A stretch of 64,000 nucleotides of DNA from Pseudidiomarina aquimaris (GTDB lineage: Bacteria; Pseudomonadota; Gammaproteobacteria; Enterobacterales; Alteromonadaceae). The notes below the pieces were generated by a model that worked only from the letters and a program-made list of their open reading frames with translations, was not told where the DNA came from and did not search any database. Where the stretch lies: positions 247,379 to 311,378 of the forward strand of contig NZ_PIPT01000002.1 in assembly GCF_003987395.1 (NCBI RefSeq), given 5' to 3'. The position numbers were made by a program, and so were the translations under genes. Shown here piece after piece: positions 9,035 to 18,442 of this stretch; the stretch's first letter is position 1, and each line of letters begins with the position of its first letter.

Positions 9035-10201
9035 GGCGCGCCCCATCATGCGCCAAGAGGGCTCTTTGCCGTACATCGTGATCCCCATACGGAACACCCG
9101 TACTGCTGCCGAGCGAATCAGGTAGGTTGCTAACACCAATACGGCGAGGCTACCAGCGACTTCCCACCAGGCAACGCCGCCATCGGCAACGCGCACAGGC
9201 ATGACCGCAAACGAGGTTAACGGGAACCAGCTTAACACTTGCGCCAAAATGCCTTGTGGACTGTCCATGATGCCGAAACCAGCGCCAACGAATAAAGCCG
9301 GAATCAACATCACCGCAGTACGACCCGAGTGATTAGGATCGTCGATGGTCGCAGCAAAGCCGGCCATCATGGCATTAATCATTACTAAGCCAATCAGCGC
9401 AAACAGTACACTGATAGTAACTACGCTTGGGCTAATCGGTGGCAGATTAGTGACGCCACCTTTGATGACACTCATGAGCACCGTCACCAACACCATAATG
9501 ATGACCACCGTCAGCATGCTTTTTAGGCAATGCAGCGTGATACCAAGAATCTTCCCGTCCATCCATTCACTGGGGGTGATGAGCGTCAATAATTGCTCGG
9601 TAACCCGTTGTTGCTTTTCTTGGGTAATCGCCGTCATCATTAAGCCGAAACTACCAAAGACACCGACCATAATACTGACGAGAATCAGTAACGGAATCGC
9701 TGTACTTGCCTCAACATCTTGCGACGCATCATCGCGACTTATTGTGACTGTGACAGCCACAGGGGTATTCACCAGCTGCACTTGCTCGGGACTTAATGGC
9801 AAACCACTCAACTTGCGTTGTTGCAATACTGCCTGCACCACTTGCTGCACACGTTCTTGCCAACTCGCACGGTTGCTCGCCCACAATTGAGCGCCATAGC
9901 CTTGCTCAGCGTCAGCACTTATCTCCAGCACACCGCTGTAGGTTTCATTGGCTAAAGCTGTGCGTGCCGCCTCTAGGTCAGTGACTGGCTGCCACTGGAT
10001 TTGCGGTATATTCGGTAATTCAAAAGGCGCCACGACCGCCACCGTATGAGTCTCTTCCAATGAAGATTTGAGGACACCCCAACCGGCTGAAATACCGAAC
10101 AGTGCAGCCATTAACACCAGCGAAAACAGCTCTTGCTTCCATTTAAAGAAACGACGAAATTCAAAACCGCCTATTTGCGCAACTTGTTGCCAACGTTTCA
10201 T
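9011..10201 (-). CDS. ABC-2 type exporter permease (NatB-like)
   Basis: A 396-residue inner-membrane protein: one N-terminal helix (about 25-45), a long extracytoplasmic region (about 50-165), then five or six helices, the layout of NatB/ABC-2 exporter permeases. The stretch LMMTAITQEKQQRVTEQLL is the conserved cytoplasmic segment typical of this family. It starts within the last codons of the ATPase gene (4-base overlap), so the two form one exporter operon. NatAB pumps Na+ in Bacillus; in a marine bacterium that is possible here, but drug or lipid export is equally compatible. Confidence 0.85.
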   Translation of the reverse strand: MKRWQQVAQIGGFEFRRFFKWKQELFSLVLMAALFGISAGWGVLKSSLEETHTVAVVAPFELPNIPQIQWQPVTDLEAARTALANETYSGVLEISADAEQGYGAQLWASNRASWQERVQQVVQAVLQQRKLSGLPLSPEQVQLVNTPVAVTVTISRDDASQDVEASTAIPLLILVSIMVGVFGSFGLMMTAITQEKQQRVTEQLLTLITPSEWMDGKILGITLHCLKSMLTVVIIMVLVTVLMSVIKGGVTNLPPISPSVVTISVLFALIGLVMINAMMAGFAATIDDPNHSGRTAVMLIPALFVGAGFGIMDSPQGILAQVLSWFPLTSFAVMPVRVADGGVAWWEVAGSLAVLVLATYLIRSAAVRVFRMGITMYGKEPSWRMMGRALIGRKLS

Positions 10202-11109
10202 GCTTGCACCGCCTGTAAATAAAGTTCATGGAGACCATAATGCTGTCGACTGAACTGCACCACTGGCGCCAGAGACTGCAACCGCGTCAGCAGTTGCGCT
10301 AAGTCAATTTGCCCGCCACAAGTAAGTTCAAAGGTGTTGTTGGGATGAGCAACAACCGTGTTCATATCGCCCTCTAGTTCAGCAAGTTGCGCTTCATCGA
10401 TGGTGTCAGCAAACTGCACACGGATGCTCTGCTGCGGCTGTAATGTCGCACGGACCTCGGCTAACGAACCTTGCGCGATAACACGACCGCGATTCATCAA
10501 CACCAGTTGGTCGGCCATGCGTTCTACCAAGGCCATTTGATGCGCACTTAAAATCACCGTTTTACCGGCGCTTCGCAGCTCTTCTAACACGCTTAAAACG
10601 AACTCTTGATTGACCGGATCTAAACCTGAAAAAGGCTCATCTAGAATCACCAATTGCGGACTGTGCAACAAGGTAGCGATAAGTTGTACCTTTTGCTGAT
10701 TACCCTTGGAGAGTTGGCGCATCGGCTCACTCGCACGTTCGCTTAGATCGAAGCGTTGAAGCCAATTTGCGATGCTTTTTTGTGCATCATCTCGAGCCAT
10801 ACCACGAAGCTTAGCAATGTAGCGCAAGTTATCCTGCACTGTGCGGTCGAGGTAGAGCCCGCGGTCTTCTGGCAAATAGCCGAATTGAGTCGTTGCCAGT
10901 GTGGCGCTGGCCACATCACCCGTTTGGTAAGAAATACTGCCGCTATCAGGCTGCGTCAAGCCGACCATCATGCGCACCAGCGATGACTTCCCTGCACCAT
11001 TCGGCCCCAGTAGCGCGAGAATCTCACCACCGCGTGCGCTTAAACTTACCTCATCGACCGCACGGACCGTAGCGTAATCCTTGCAAACGCCTATTACATC
11101 GACCTGCAT
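10198..11109 (-). CDS. ABC transporter ATPase (NatA-like)
   Basis: A 303-304-residue ATPase with Walker A GPNGAGKSS, Q-loop, signature LSKGNQQ, Walker B LVILDEPFSG and the switch His in SAHQ. It powers the ABC-2 permease encoded directly downstream with a 4-base overlap. I place the start at 11109 (MQVDVIG) because AGGGAAGAA lies just upstream; an in-frame ATG at 11124 would put that ribosome binding site inside the coding sequence. The C-terminal ~80 residues are the extension usual in NatA-type exporters. Confidence 0.87.
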   Translation of the reverse strand: MQVDVIGVCKDYATVRAVDEVSLSARGGEILALLGPNGAGKSSLVRMMVGLTQPDSGSISYQTGDVASATLATTQFGYLPEDRGLYLDRTVQDNLRYIAKLRGMARDDAQKSIANWLQRFDLSERASEPMRQLSKGNQQKVQLIATLLHSPQLVILDEPFSGLDPVNQEFVLSVLEELRSAGKTVILSAHQMALVERMADQLVLMNRGRVIAQGSLAEVRATLQPQQSIRVQFADTIDEAQLAELEGDMNTVVAHPNNTFELTCGGQIDLAQLLTRLQSLAPVVQFSRQHYGLHELYLQAVQA

Positions 11110-11203
11110 TGCTTCTTCCCTCATTCGCCTTTTTGAAAGTAACGGTTGGTAGTTTAAAGGAAGGAAGACGCGCTTGGGTTAATAAAATGTGAACAAGTAT
11201 GTC

Positions 11204-11231
11204 AAAAAAAAGCCCCGCTTGGTGCGGGGCT
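11204..11231 (-). terminator. Rho-independent terminator after pckA
   Basis: Read leftward: an 8-base stem (AGCCCCGC / GCGGGGCT) with a 5-base loop, ending in a run of T (the A-run 11204-11211 on the plus strand). It lies 26 bases past the pckA stop and separates pckA from the ABC operon. Confidence 0.9.
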
Positions 11232-11256
11232 CTTCGCAGTAACCTTGTGCGAGCTG

Positions 11257-12858
11257 TTACAGTTGCGGACCTGCAGCAACCAATGCTTGACCTTCTTCGT
11301 TGTCAGTAAACTTCTCGAAGTTAGCAACAAAGCGACGCGCCAAATCATGCGCTTTTAATTCCCACTCGCCAGCATCCTCGTAGGTGTTACGCGGATCAAG
11401 AATTGAAGTGTCTTCAACGCCGGCCAATGCGCTTGGCATGGCTAAATTAAAGTATGGCAGATTAACGAATTCTGCATCTTCAATGCTGCCGTCAAGAATC
11501 GCATCAATGATGGCACGCGTTGCTTTGATCGAGATCCGTTTACCGGTACCGTTCCAGCCAGTGTTTACCAAGTAAGCCTCAGCACCAGCTGCTTCCATGC
11601 GCTTCACCAACACTTCTGCGTATTTGGTTGGATGCAATGACAGGAATGCCGCGCCAAAACAACTTGAGAAAGTGGGTGTTGGCTCGGTGATACCTCGCTC
11701 GGTACCTGCGAGTTTCGCGGTAAACCCTGATAGGAAGTGATACTTGGTCTGCTCTTTAGTCAGCTTAGAAACTGGCGGTAATACACCAAATGCATCAGCG
11801 GTTAAGAAGATGACCTTCTTCGCATGACCCGCTTTTGAAACTGGTTTTACGATGTTATCGATGTGATAGATGGGGTAAGAAACGCGGGTGTTTTCAGTCT
11901 TCGAACCATCATCGAAATCGACTGTGCCGTCATCAAGAACCGTTACGTTCTCAAGCAGCGCATCACGGCGAATCGCATTGTAAATATCTGGCTCGGCTTC
12001 TTGCGATAAGTTAATCGTCTTCGCATAGCAACCGCCTTCGAAGTTAAACACGCCATCGTCGTCCCAACCGTGCTCGTCATCGCCGATAAGCTGACGCTTA
12101 GGATCGGTCGACAAGGTGGTTTTACCGGTACCAGAAAGGCCGAAGAAAATGGCCACATCGCCTTGCTCGCCAACATTCGCTGAGCAGTGCATTGAAGCAA
12201 TGCCTTGGAGCGGCAAAAAGTAGTTCATCATTGAGAACATACCTTTTTTCATTTCGCCGCCATACCAAGTACCACCGATAAGCTGGATACGCTCGGTAAG
12301 GTTAAAGGCCACGAAGTTTTCTGAATTAAGGCCGTGTTCTTGCCACTTCGGGTTAATACACTTAGCACCATTCATCACCACAAAGTCAGGCTTAAAGGTT
12401 TCCAGCTCTTCTGCAGTAGGACGAATGAACATGTTTTTGACGAAGTGCGCTTGCCATGCAACTTCAGTAATGAAACGTACTGATAAGCGAGTATCAGCAT
12501 TGGCACCACAGTAGGTGTCCACAACAAATAAGCGCTTACCTGACAATTGTTCGGTAACAGTACCTTTCAAGTCAGCCCAGATTTCTGGTGAGATAGCTTT
12601 GTTATCGTTTTTGCCTTGGTCAGCCCACCACAGGGTGTCTTTTGTCGTCTCGTCACGGACGATGTATTTGTCCTTCGGAGAGCGACCGGTAAAAATGCCG
12701 GTATCAACGGCAACTGCACCAAGTTTGGTTACGGTGCCTTTTTCATAGCCTTGAAGGTCGCTGCGGGTTTCTTCTTCGAACAACACATCATACGAAGGGT
12801 TATGGACAATTTCAGTGACGTCTGTGATGCCGTATTGGCGTAAATCCAGATCAGTCAT
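11257..12858 (-). CDS. pckA: Phosphoenolpyruvate carboxykinase (ATP)
   Basis: A 533-residue enzyme that converts oxaloacetate and ATP to PEP, CO2 and ADP, the entry step of gluconeogenesis. Visible motifs: the P-loop [11 protein letters not shown] (about 245-255), the metal/substrate segment [22 protein letters not shown], and [13 protein letters not shown]. Length matches the ATP-dependent family. The start ATG is preceded by AGGAGT. Growth on amino acids, as the neighbouring genes suggest, would need this enzyme. It is a single-gene unit with its own terminator. Confidence 0.97.
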   Translation of the reverse strand: MTDLDLRQYGITDVTEIVHNPSYDVLFEEETRSDLQGYEKGTVTKLGAVAVDTGIFTGRSPKDKYIVRDETTKDTLWWADQGKNDNKAISPEIWADLKGTVTEQLSGKRLFVVDTYCGANADTRLSVRFITEVAWQAHFVKNMFIRPTAEELETFKPDFVVMNGAKCINPKWQEHGLNSENFVAFNLTERIQLIGGTWYGGEMKKGMFSMMNYFLPLQGIASMHCSANVGEQGDVAIFFGLSGTGKTTLSTDPKRQLIGDDEHGWDDDGVFNFEGGCYAKTINLSQEAEPDIYNAIRRDALLENVTVLDDGTVDFDDGSKTENTRVSYPIYHIDNIVKPVSKAGHAKKVIFLTADAFGVLPPVSKLTKEQTKYHFLSGFTAKLAGTERGITEPTPTFSSCFGAAFLSLHPTKYAEVLVKRMEAAGAEAYLVNTGWNGTGKRISIKATRAIIDAILDGSIEDAEFVNLPYFNLAMPSALAGVEDTSILDPRNTYEDAGEWELKAHDLARRFVANFEKFTDNEEGQALVAAGPQL

Positions 12859-12936
12859 GTCATGGACTCCTGCGGGTCTGGTCTGAGCAAATTAAAATGA
12901 AACGAAAACGGGCCGCGATTTTACCTCGAAACGCGC

Positions 12937-12969
12937 AAAAATGGTAGCCTACGAGGCCGGCCACCATTT
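12937..12969 (-). terminator. Terminator after coaD
   Basis: Read leftward: an 11-base stem with one G-T pair (arms at 12959-12969 and 12939-12949), a 9-base loop and a T-tail. It lies 16 bases past the coaD stop. Confidence 0.7.
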
Positions 12970-12984
12970 AACTTATCGGTTTCT

Positions 12985-13554
<570 letters not shown>

Positions 13555-13593
13555 TTACGTCTGCGTAAGCTTAATTCAAGCTCGGAGAATTAC

Positions 13594-14787
13594 ATGAAGA
13601 ACGATTTTTATCAACAGCTCGACGCCCAACTTGAAGAACTCCAACAAGAAGGGCTCTACAAAAAAGAACGCATCATCACCAGTGAGCAAGCAGCCGAAAT
13701 CAAGGTTGGTGATGGCCAATCGGTGCTTAATTTCTGTGCCAATAACTACTTGGGCCTTGCCAACCACCCTGACCTCATTGCAGCGGCCAAAAAAGGTTTG
13801 GATGAACACGGCTTTGGTACCGCTTCAGTGCGTTTTATTTGCGGCACGCAAGATATTCATAAAACCCTAGAAAAGAAACTAAGTGATTTCTTGGGTACTG
13901 AAGACACCATTCTTTACTCATCATGCTTTGATGCGAACGGCGGTCTCTTTGAAACGTTGATGGGCCCTGAAGACGCAATTATCAGCGATGAGCTTAACCA
14001 TGCTTCAATCATCGATGGCATCCGACTAAGTAAGGCGAAGCGTTATCGTTACAAGAATAACGACATGGCGGACCTCGAAGCACAGTTACAGCAAGCCAAA
14101 GCCGATGGCGCACGCCATATCCTGATTGCCACCGATGGCGTATTTTCGATGGACGGCGTCATTGCCAACATGAAAGGTATATGTGACCTCGCGGACCAGT
14201 ATGGCGCTTTGACCATGATGGACGATTGCCATGCTACCGGTTTTCTTGGTGCCAAGGGTAAAGGTACCCACGAGTACTGCGACGTCATGGGTCGCGTTGA
14301 TATTATCACCGGCACCTTAGGTAAAGCCTTAGGCGGTGCCTCTGGCGGTTACACCTCGGGCAAAAAGCAAGTCATCGATTGGTTACGTCAGCGTTCACGC
14401 CCCTACCTATTCTCGAATTCTGTAGCACCAGCGATCGTCCAAGCCTCGATTCGCGTACTTGAGATGTTGGAACAAGGCGACGAGTTACGCCAACGTTTGT
14501 GGGATAACGCTAACTATTTCCGTAGCGAAATGACGAAAGCGGGCTTTACTCTGAGCGGAGCCGACCATGCCATCATTCCAGTCATGATTGGTGACGCTAA
14601 ACTTGCTTCGGAAATGTCCGACCGCTTGTTAGCCGAAGGCATTTATGTGATTGGCTTCTCGTTCCCAGTAGTGCCACGCGGAAAAGCACGTATTCGTACG
14701 CAGATGTCTGCGGGGCATAGCCGCGAACAATTACAGCGTGCTATCGACGCCTTTATTCGTATTGGTAAAGATCTCGAAATTATTTAA
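13594..14787 (+). CDS. kbl: 2-amino-3-ketobutyrate CoA ligase (glycine C-acetyltransferase)
   Basis: A 397-residue PLP enzyme of the alpha-oxoamine synthase family. It cleaves 2-amino-3-ketobutyrate with CoA to glycine and acetyl-CoA, the second step of threonine breakdown. The PLP lysine lies in [14 protein letters not shown]; other family motifs are [16 protein letters not shown] and [10 protein letters not shown]. Start preceded by GGAG. tdh follows after 30 bases, giving the usual kbl-tdh operon. With pckA and the other amino acid genes in the window it feeds acetyl-CoA and C1 metabolism. Confidence 0.97.
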   Translation: MKNDFYQQLDAQLEELQQEGLYKKERIITSEQAAEIKVGDGQSVLNFCANNYLGLANHPDLIAAAKKGLDEHGFGTASVRFICGTQDIHKTLEKKLSDFLGTEDTILYSSCFDANGGLFETLMGPEDAIISDELNHASIIDGIRLSKAKRYRYKNNDMADLEAQLQQAKADGARHILIATDGVFSMDGVIANMKGICDLADQYGALTMMDDCHATGFLGAKGKGTHEYCDVMGRVDIITGTLGKALGGASGGYTSGKKQVIDWLRQRSRPYLFSNSVAPAIVQASIRVLEMLEQGDELRQRLWDNANYFRSEMTKAGFTLSGADHAIIPVMIGDAKLASEMSDRLLAEGIYVIGFSFPVVPRGKARIRTQMSAGHSREQLQRAIDAFIRIGKDLEII

Positions 14788-14817
14788 CCGGTCGCTGCAC
14801 CTGCGGAGGCAATTTTT

Positions 14818-15849
14818 ATGAAAGCTTTAGCCAAATTACACGCCGAACCTGGTATTTGGATGACCGATGCCGAAAAACCTGAGTACGGTTACAATGACTT
14901 GTTGATCAAGATTAAAAAGACCGCTATTTGCGGTACTGACGTGCACATCTACAAATGGGACGAATGGTCGCAACAAACTATTCCGGTGCCTATGGTCGTC
15001 GGGCACGAATATGTCGGTGAAGTCGCCGCAATGGGCGATGGCGTCCGAGGCTTCGAACTTGGCGACCGCGTCTCCGGCGAAGGACACATCACCTGTGGCC
15101 ACTGCCGTAACTGTCGCGCTGGGCGTCGCCATCTGTGCCGCAACACAGTTGGTGTTGGGGTAAACCGCCCTGGCGCTTTTGCCGAATATCTGGTTATTCC
15201 TGCGGAAAACGCATTTAAATTACCAGACGATATCAGCGATGATTTGGCTGCCATCTTCGACCCATTTGGTAACGCCGTGCATACAGCCCTGGCCTTTGAC
15301 TTGGTTGGCGAAGATGTACTTATTACCGGTGCCGGCCCTATCGGCATCATGGCCGCAGCCGTTGCGCGTCATGTTGGTGCCCGTCATGTGGTGATCACCG
15401 ATGTGAACCCTTACCGCCTCGACTTGGCACTCAAAATGGGCGCCACTCGTGCGGTTGACGTAAGCAAAGAAAAGCTCAAAGACGTCATGACCGAACTTGG
15501 CATGAAAGAAGGCTTTGATGTCGGCCTCGAAATGTCTGGCGTACCGTCAGCCTTTTCACAAATGCTTGAAACCATGAACCATGGCGGCAAGATTGCCATG
15601 TTGGGAATTCCGCCGCAAAGCGTTGCTATTGACTGGAACCAAGTGATCTTCAAAGGTTTAACTATCAAAGGCATCTACGGTCGCGAAATGTTTGAGACCT
15701 GGTACAAAATGGCAAGTCTCTTACAATCGGGACTCGATTTATCGCCGATTTTGACGCATCATCTACCTGTAGATGAGTTCGAAAAAGGCTTTGAAATCAT
15801 GATCTCAGGTCAATCAGGAAAAGTCGTTCTCGACTGGGAAAACGCATGA
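14818..15849 (+). CDS. tdh: L-threonine 3-dehydrogenase
   Basis: A 343-residue zinc-dependent medium-chain dehydrogenase that oxidises threonine to 2-amino-3-ketobutyrate with NAD+, the substrate for Kbl. Catalytic zinc ligands are in ICGTDVHIY and GHEYVGE; the structural zinc cluster is [15 protein letters not shown] (about 97-111); the NAD-binding motif is GAGPIG. GGAGG precedes the ATG. The stop overlaps the glpE start by four bases (ATGA). Confidence 0.97.
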   Translation: MKALAKLHAEPGIWMTDAEKPEYGYNDLLIKIKKTAICGTDVHIYKWDEWSQQTIPVPMVVGHEYVGEVAAMGDGVRGFELGDRVSGEGHITCGHCRNCRAGRRHLCRNTVGVGVNRPGAFAEYLVIPAENAFKLPDDISDDLAAIFDPFGNAVHTALAFDLVGEDVLITGAGPIGIMAAAVARHVGARHVVITDVNPYRLDLALKMGATRAVDVSKEKLKDVMTELGMKEGFDVGLEMSGVPSAFSQMLETMNHGGKIAMLGIPPQSVAIDWNQVIFKGLTIKGIYGREMFETWYKMASLLQSGLDLSPILTHHLPVDEFEKGFEIMISGQSGKVVLDWENA

Positions 15850-16169
15850 GTGACTGGACCCATATGAATGTCGCCACAGCCTTTGAGCTGTGGCAGCAAA
15901 AGAAAGCAGCATTTGCCGACATTCGCGATGCGCGCTCGTTTGCTATGGGCCATATACCCGGCGCGGTACATTTGACGGATGCCACGCTGAACGACTTTCT
16001 CGCGGAACTTGAAGACGACCAACCGGTCATCGTCGTTTGTTATCACGGCAACAGTAGCCAAGGGGCCGCTGAATATCTCGCCCATCAAGGCATCGAACCG
16101 GTCAGCAGTATGGATGGCGGGTTTACCGCTTGGGCCCAACAACACCCGGACGCCGTGGAGCGCAGCTAG
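15846..16169 (+). CDS. glpE: Thiosulfate sulfurtransferase GlpE (single-domain rhodanese)
   Basis: A 107-residue rhodanese, the length of GlpE. The active-site loop is CYHGNSSQ with the persulfide-forming Cys; [18 protein letters not shown] is the N-terminal rhodanese signature. It moves sulfane sulfur from thiosulfate to thiol acceptors such as thioredoxin in the cytoplasm. It begins within the tdh stop codon and is followed after two bases by glpG, so it is translated as part of the kbl-tdh run rather than next to glpD/glpR as in E. coli. Confidence 0.92.
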   Translation: MSDWTHMNVATAFELWQQKKAAFADIRDARSFAMGHIPGAVHLTDATLNDFLAELEDDQPVIVVCYHGNSSQGAAEYLAHQGIEPVSSMDGGFTAWAQQHPDAVERS

Positions 16170-16171
16170 CC

Positions 16172-17017
16172 ATGCAAAAATTACTGGTAACCCGCAATGC
16201 AGAAATGATGAAACGCCTGCACACTTATCTACAACGCCGCGGGATACCAGTCACAGTTAGCGAACATGGTAACCAGCTTGAGTTATGGCTTACGCAGTCC
16301 AGTTACAGTGCGCTGGCGAAAGATCTAATCAACGAATTCAAAGCCGATCCAGATGCCGCGGAAGCCGAACTCGAAAGTGCCCCTGCAGCAACGCAACCCG
16401 CGAAAGTCAGCGCATCAATGACCCAGCAACTGCTACAACAAGCAGGTCTCGTCACTATTATTTTTGCCGCGTTGGTCAGCTTGATTTTTGCCCTGCTCAA
16501 TACGCAGCTCGCGACCGCTGTGTTCGATTCACTGCGTATTAGCGATACCTTCACCGACTTGCCATGGAACCAGCCGTGGCGTTTTCTGACGCCAGTGCTG
16601 CTGCACTTTAGTTTGTTGCACTTCTTATTCAACGTGTTCTGGTGGTGGTATTTAGGGGGGCGCTTTGAGCGTTTTTACGGCTCCACCTATCTGCTAATTG
16701 CCTTGGTTTTCTGTGGCGTGTTCTCGAACGTCATGCAATTTATGGTCAGTGGACCCTATTTTGGCGGCCTTTCCGGCGTGGTCTACGGGTTGTTTGGCCT
16801 AGCCGTAGTGGTTTCATGGCAACGCCCTCGCCATCCGCTCTTTCTGCCGATGGGACTGATCGCTTTCATGCTCGTCTGGTTACTGTTGGGCTATACCGAT
16901 TTACTTTGGGTAAGTGTCGCCAATACCGCCCACTCAGCTGGTTTGATTGCCGGCCTAGTACTAGGTGTAGCCCTGCGCTACATTGAATATTTCCGCAAGA
17001 AAAAACAGATCTCCTAA
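16172..17017 (+). CDS. glpG: Rhomboid intramembrane serine protease GlpG
   Basis: A 281-residue membrane protease with an N-terminal cytosolic domain (about 1-70), then six membrane helices. With the start at 16172 the catalytic Ser in GLSG is residue 201 and the His in NTAHSAG is residue 254, the same numbers as in E. coli GlpG, which supports this start over an in-frame ATG at 16130. It cleaves single-pass membrane substrates inside the bilayer and helps clear orphan membrane proteins. Follows glpE after two bases; its last base is shared with the ubiC start (TAATG). Confidence 0.94.
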   Translation: MQKLLVTRNAEMMKRLHTYLQRRGIPVTVSEHGNQLELWLTQSSYSALAKDLINEFKADPDAAEAELESAPAATQPAKVSASMTQQLLQQAGLVTIIFAALVSLIFALLNTQLATAVFDSLRISDTFTDLPWNQPWRFLTPVLLHFSLLHFLFNVFWWWYLGGRFERFYGSTYLLIALVFCGVFSNVMQFMVSGPYFGGLSGVVYGLFGLAVVVSWQRPRHPLFLPMGLIAFMLVWLLLGYTDLLWVSVANTAHSAGLIAGLVLGVALRYIEYFRKKKQIS

Positions 17018-17598
17018 TGACAAGCTTCCCAGATATTACATTTCCCGTGGTCACCACGGGTGGTGAGGCCGCATGGCAACACACTTCGAGTGAACATTGG
17101 TCGCGCTTGGCAAGTGATTGGTTGTTGGATCCCAGTTCACTGACTGCGAAGTTGAAAGAGCAGTGCCAGCAGTTTCAAGTGCAACTTCTTGGTCAACGCG
17201 AAGCGCCTCTGCTAGCTGACGAACAAGCTTGGTTGGGTCCGCAGAAAAGCTGCATTGTGCGCGAAGTCATTCTGTGGTGCGACGGCCAACCCTGGGTGTT
17301 CGCCCGCAGCGTATTTCCATTTAGCGCCCTCGCCCAACAACAGCTACGCTTAGAAGACTTGGGAACAAAGCCGCTTGGAGAGCATTTGTTTAAGCAGCCC
17401 GATCTGACCCGCAGCGCGGTCGAAGTTTCAAGCTTCGACCCTCACACCAAAGTCGGGCAACTCCACCAGCAGCTTGGTTTTCCCTCGGCGACCTTGTGGG
17501 GGCGCCGTAGTCGCTTCACCGCCGCTGGGCAGCATGTCTTGGTTGCGGAAGTTTTTATTGGCGCCTCTCCACTGGCGCAGGAGTATGTAAATGATTGA
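17017..17598 (+). CDS. ubiC: Chorismate lyase UbiC
   Basis: A 193-residue protein with the chorismate lyase pattern (WLLDPSSLTAKL near the N terminus; IVREVILWCDGQPWVFARSV in the middle; FSALAQQQLRLEDLGTKPLG). It releases pyruvate from chorismate to give 4-hydroxybenzoate for ubiquinone. The next gene, ubiA, uses that product and overlaps by 8 bases. It is somewhat longer than the ~165-residue enterobacterial enzyme because of an N-terminal extension. Confidence 0.9.
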   Translation: MTSFPDITFPVVTTGGEAAWQHTSSEHWSRLASDWLLDPSSLTAKLKEQCQQFQVQLLGQREAPLLADEQAWLGPQKSCIVREVILWCDGQPWVFARSVFPFSALAQQQLRLEDLGTKPLGEHLFKQPDLTRSAVEVSSFDPHTKVGQLHQQLGFPSATLWGRRSRFTAAGQHVLVAEVFIGASPLAQEYVND

Positions 17599-18442
17599 TG
17601 CATTGTGGCGCCTGATGCGCGCTGACCGCCCAATTGGTACGCTGCTTCTAGCTTGGCCGATGCTTGCCGCATTGCTCATTGCGGGAGAAGGCAATCCTCC
17701 ATTAAAAGTGGTTGTGCTATTTTTGCTTGGTGCCTTCGTGATGCGCTCTGCCGGCTGTGTCATCAACGACTTTGCTGATCGCGCTATCGATGGTCATGTC
17801 ACACGCACTAAGACGCGTCCACTGGCAACCGGCGAACTGCAGAGCTGGCACGCATTAGCACTCTTTATTGCCTTGCTGGTGATCGCTTTCGTCATCGTTT
17901 TACAGTTTAACAAGGCCACAATTCTCTTGAGTTTTGCCGCTGCGGGGGTTGCCACCCTGTACCCATTTTGCAAGCGCTTTACACAGTTGCCACAAGTGGT
18001 GCTAGGTATTGCCTTTAGCTTCGGTATTTTGATGCCATTTACTGCCTTAGACCAGGGACTTCCGCTCAGCGCCTGGTTGCTGTTTGCGGCCAATATTTGT
18101 TGGACGGTTGCCTATGACACCGAGTATGCAATGGCTGATCGCGAAGACGACCTAAAGATCGGCGTTAAGTCGACAGCTATCCTCTTTTCCGGCTATGACC
18201 GCATTGCTATCGCGGTTTTGCAAATCGCGACACTCGGCTTACTGTTTTGGCTGGGCCATTTGTTGCAATTGGGTGTGCTATTCACGGCCGGTCTGATTAT
18301 TATTGCGCTCTTGTTCGCTTGGCAGCACCGCTTAATTTGGTACCGCGAGCCGAGCAAATGCTTCCATGCCTTTTTACACAATAACCATGTTGGCTGGGTG
18401 CTTGCGGCGGCAGTCGCCGCAAGCTATTGGTACGGGTCTTAA
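17591..18442 (+). CDS. ubiA: 4-hydroxybenzoate octaprenyltransferase UbiA
   Basis: A 283-residue membrane prenyltransferase with about eight or nine helices. The two Mg-prenyl diphosphate motifs are seen: NDFADRAIDGHV (from residue 59) and DTEYAMADREDD (about 177-188). It attaches the prenyl chain to 4-hydroxybenzoate in ubiquinone synthesis. It follows ubiC with an 8-base overlap. Its stop shares TTAA (18439-18442) with the convergent plsB stop. Confidence 0.96.
   Translation: MIDALWRLMRADRPIGTLLLAWPMLAALLIAGEGNPPLKVVVLFLLGAFVMRSAGCVINDFADRAIDGHVTRTKTRPLATGELQSWHALALFIALLVIAFVIVLQFNKATILLSFAAAGVATLYPFCKRFTQLPQVVLGIAFSFGILMPFTALDQGLPLSAWLLFAANICWTVAYDTEYAMADREDDLKIGVKSTAILFSGYDRIAIAVLQIATLGLLFWLGHLLQLGVLFTAGLIIIALLFAWQHRLIWYREPSKCFHAFLHNNHVGWVLAAAVAASYWYGS

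Noticed and set aside
9345..9890. 181-residue rightward frame inside the ABC-2 permease gene
   Set aside because: Thr/Ile/Ser-rich antisense of a membrane protein gene; typical shadow of hydrophobic codons.
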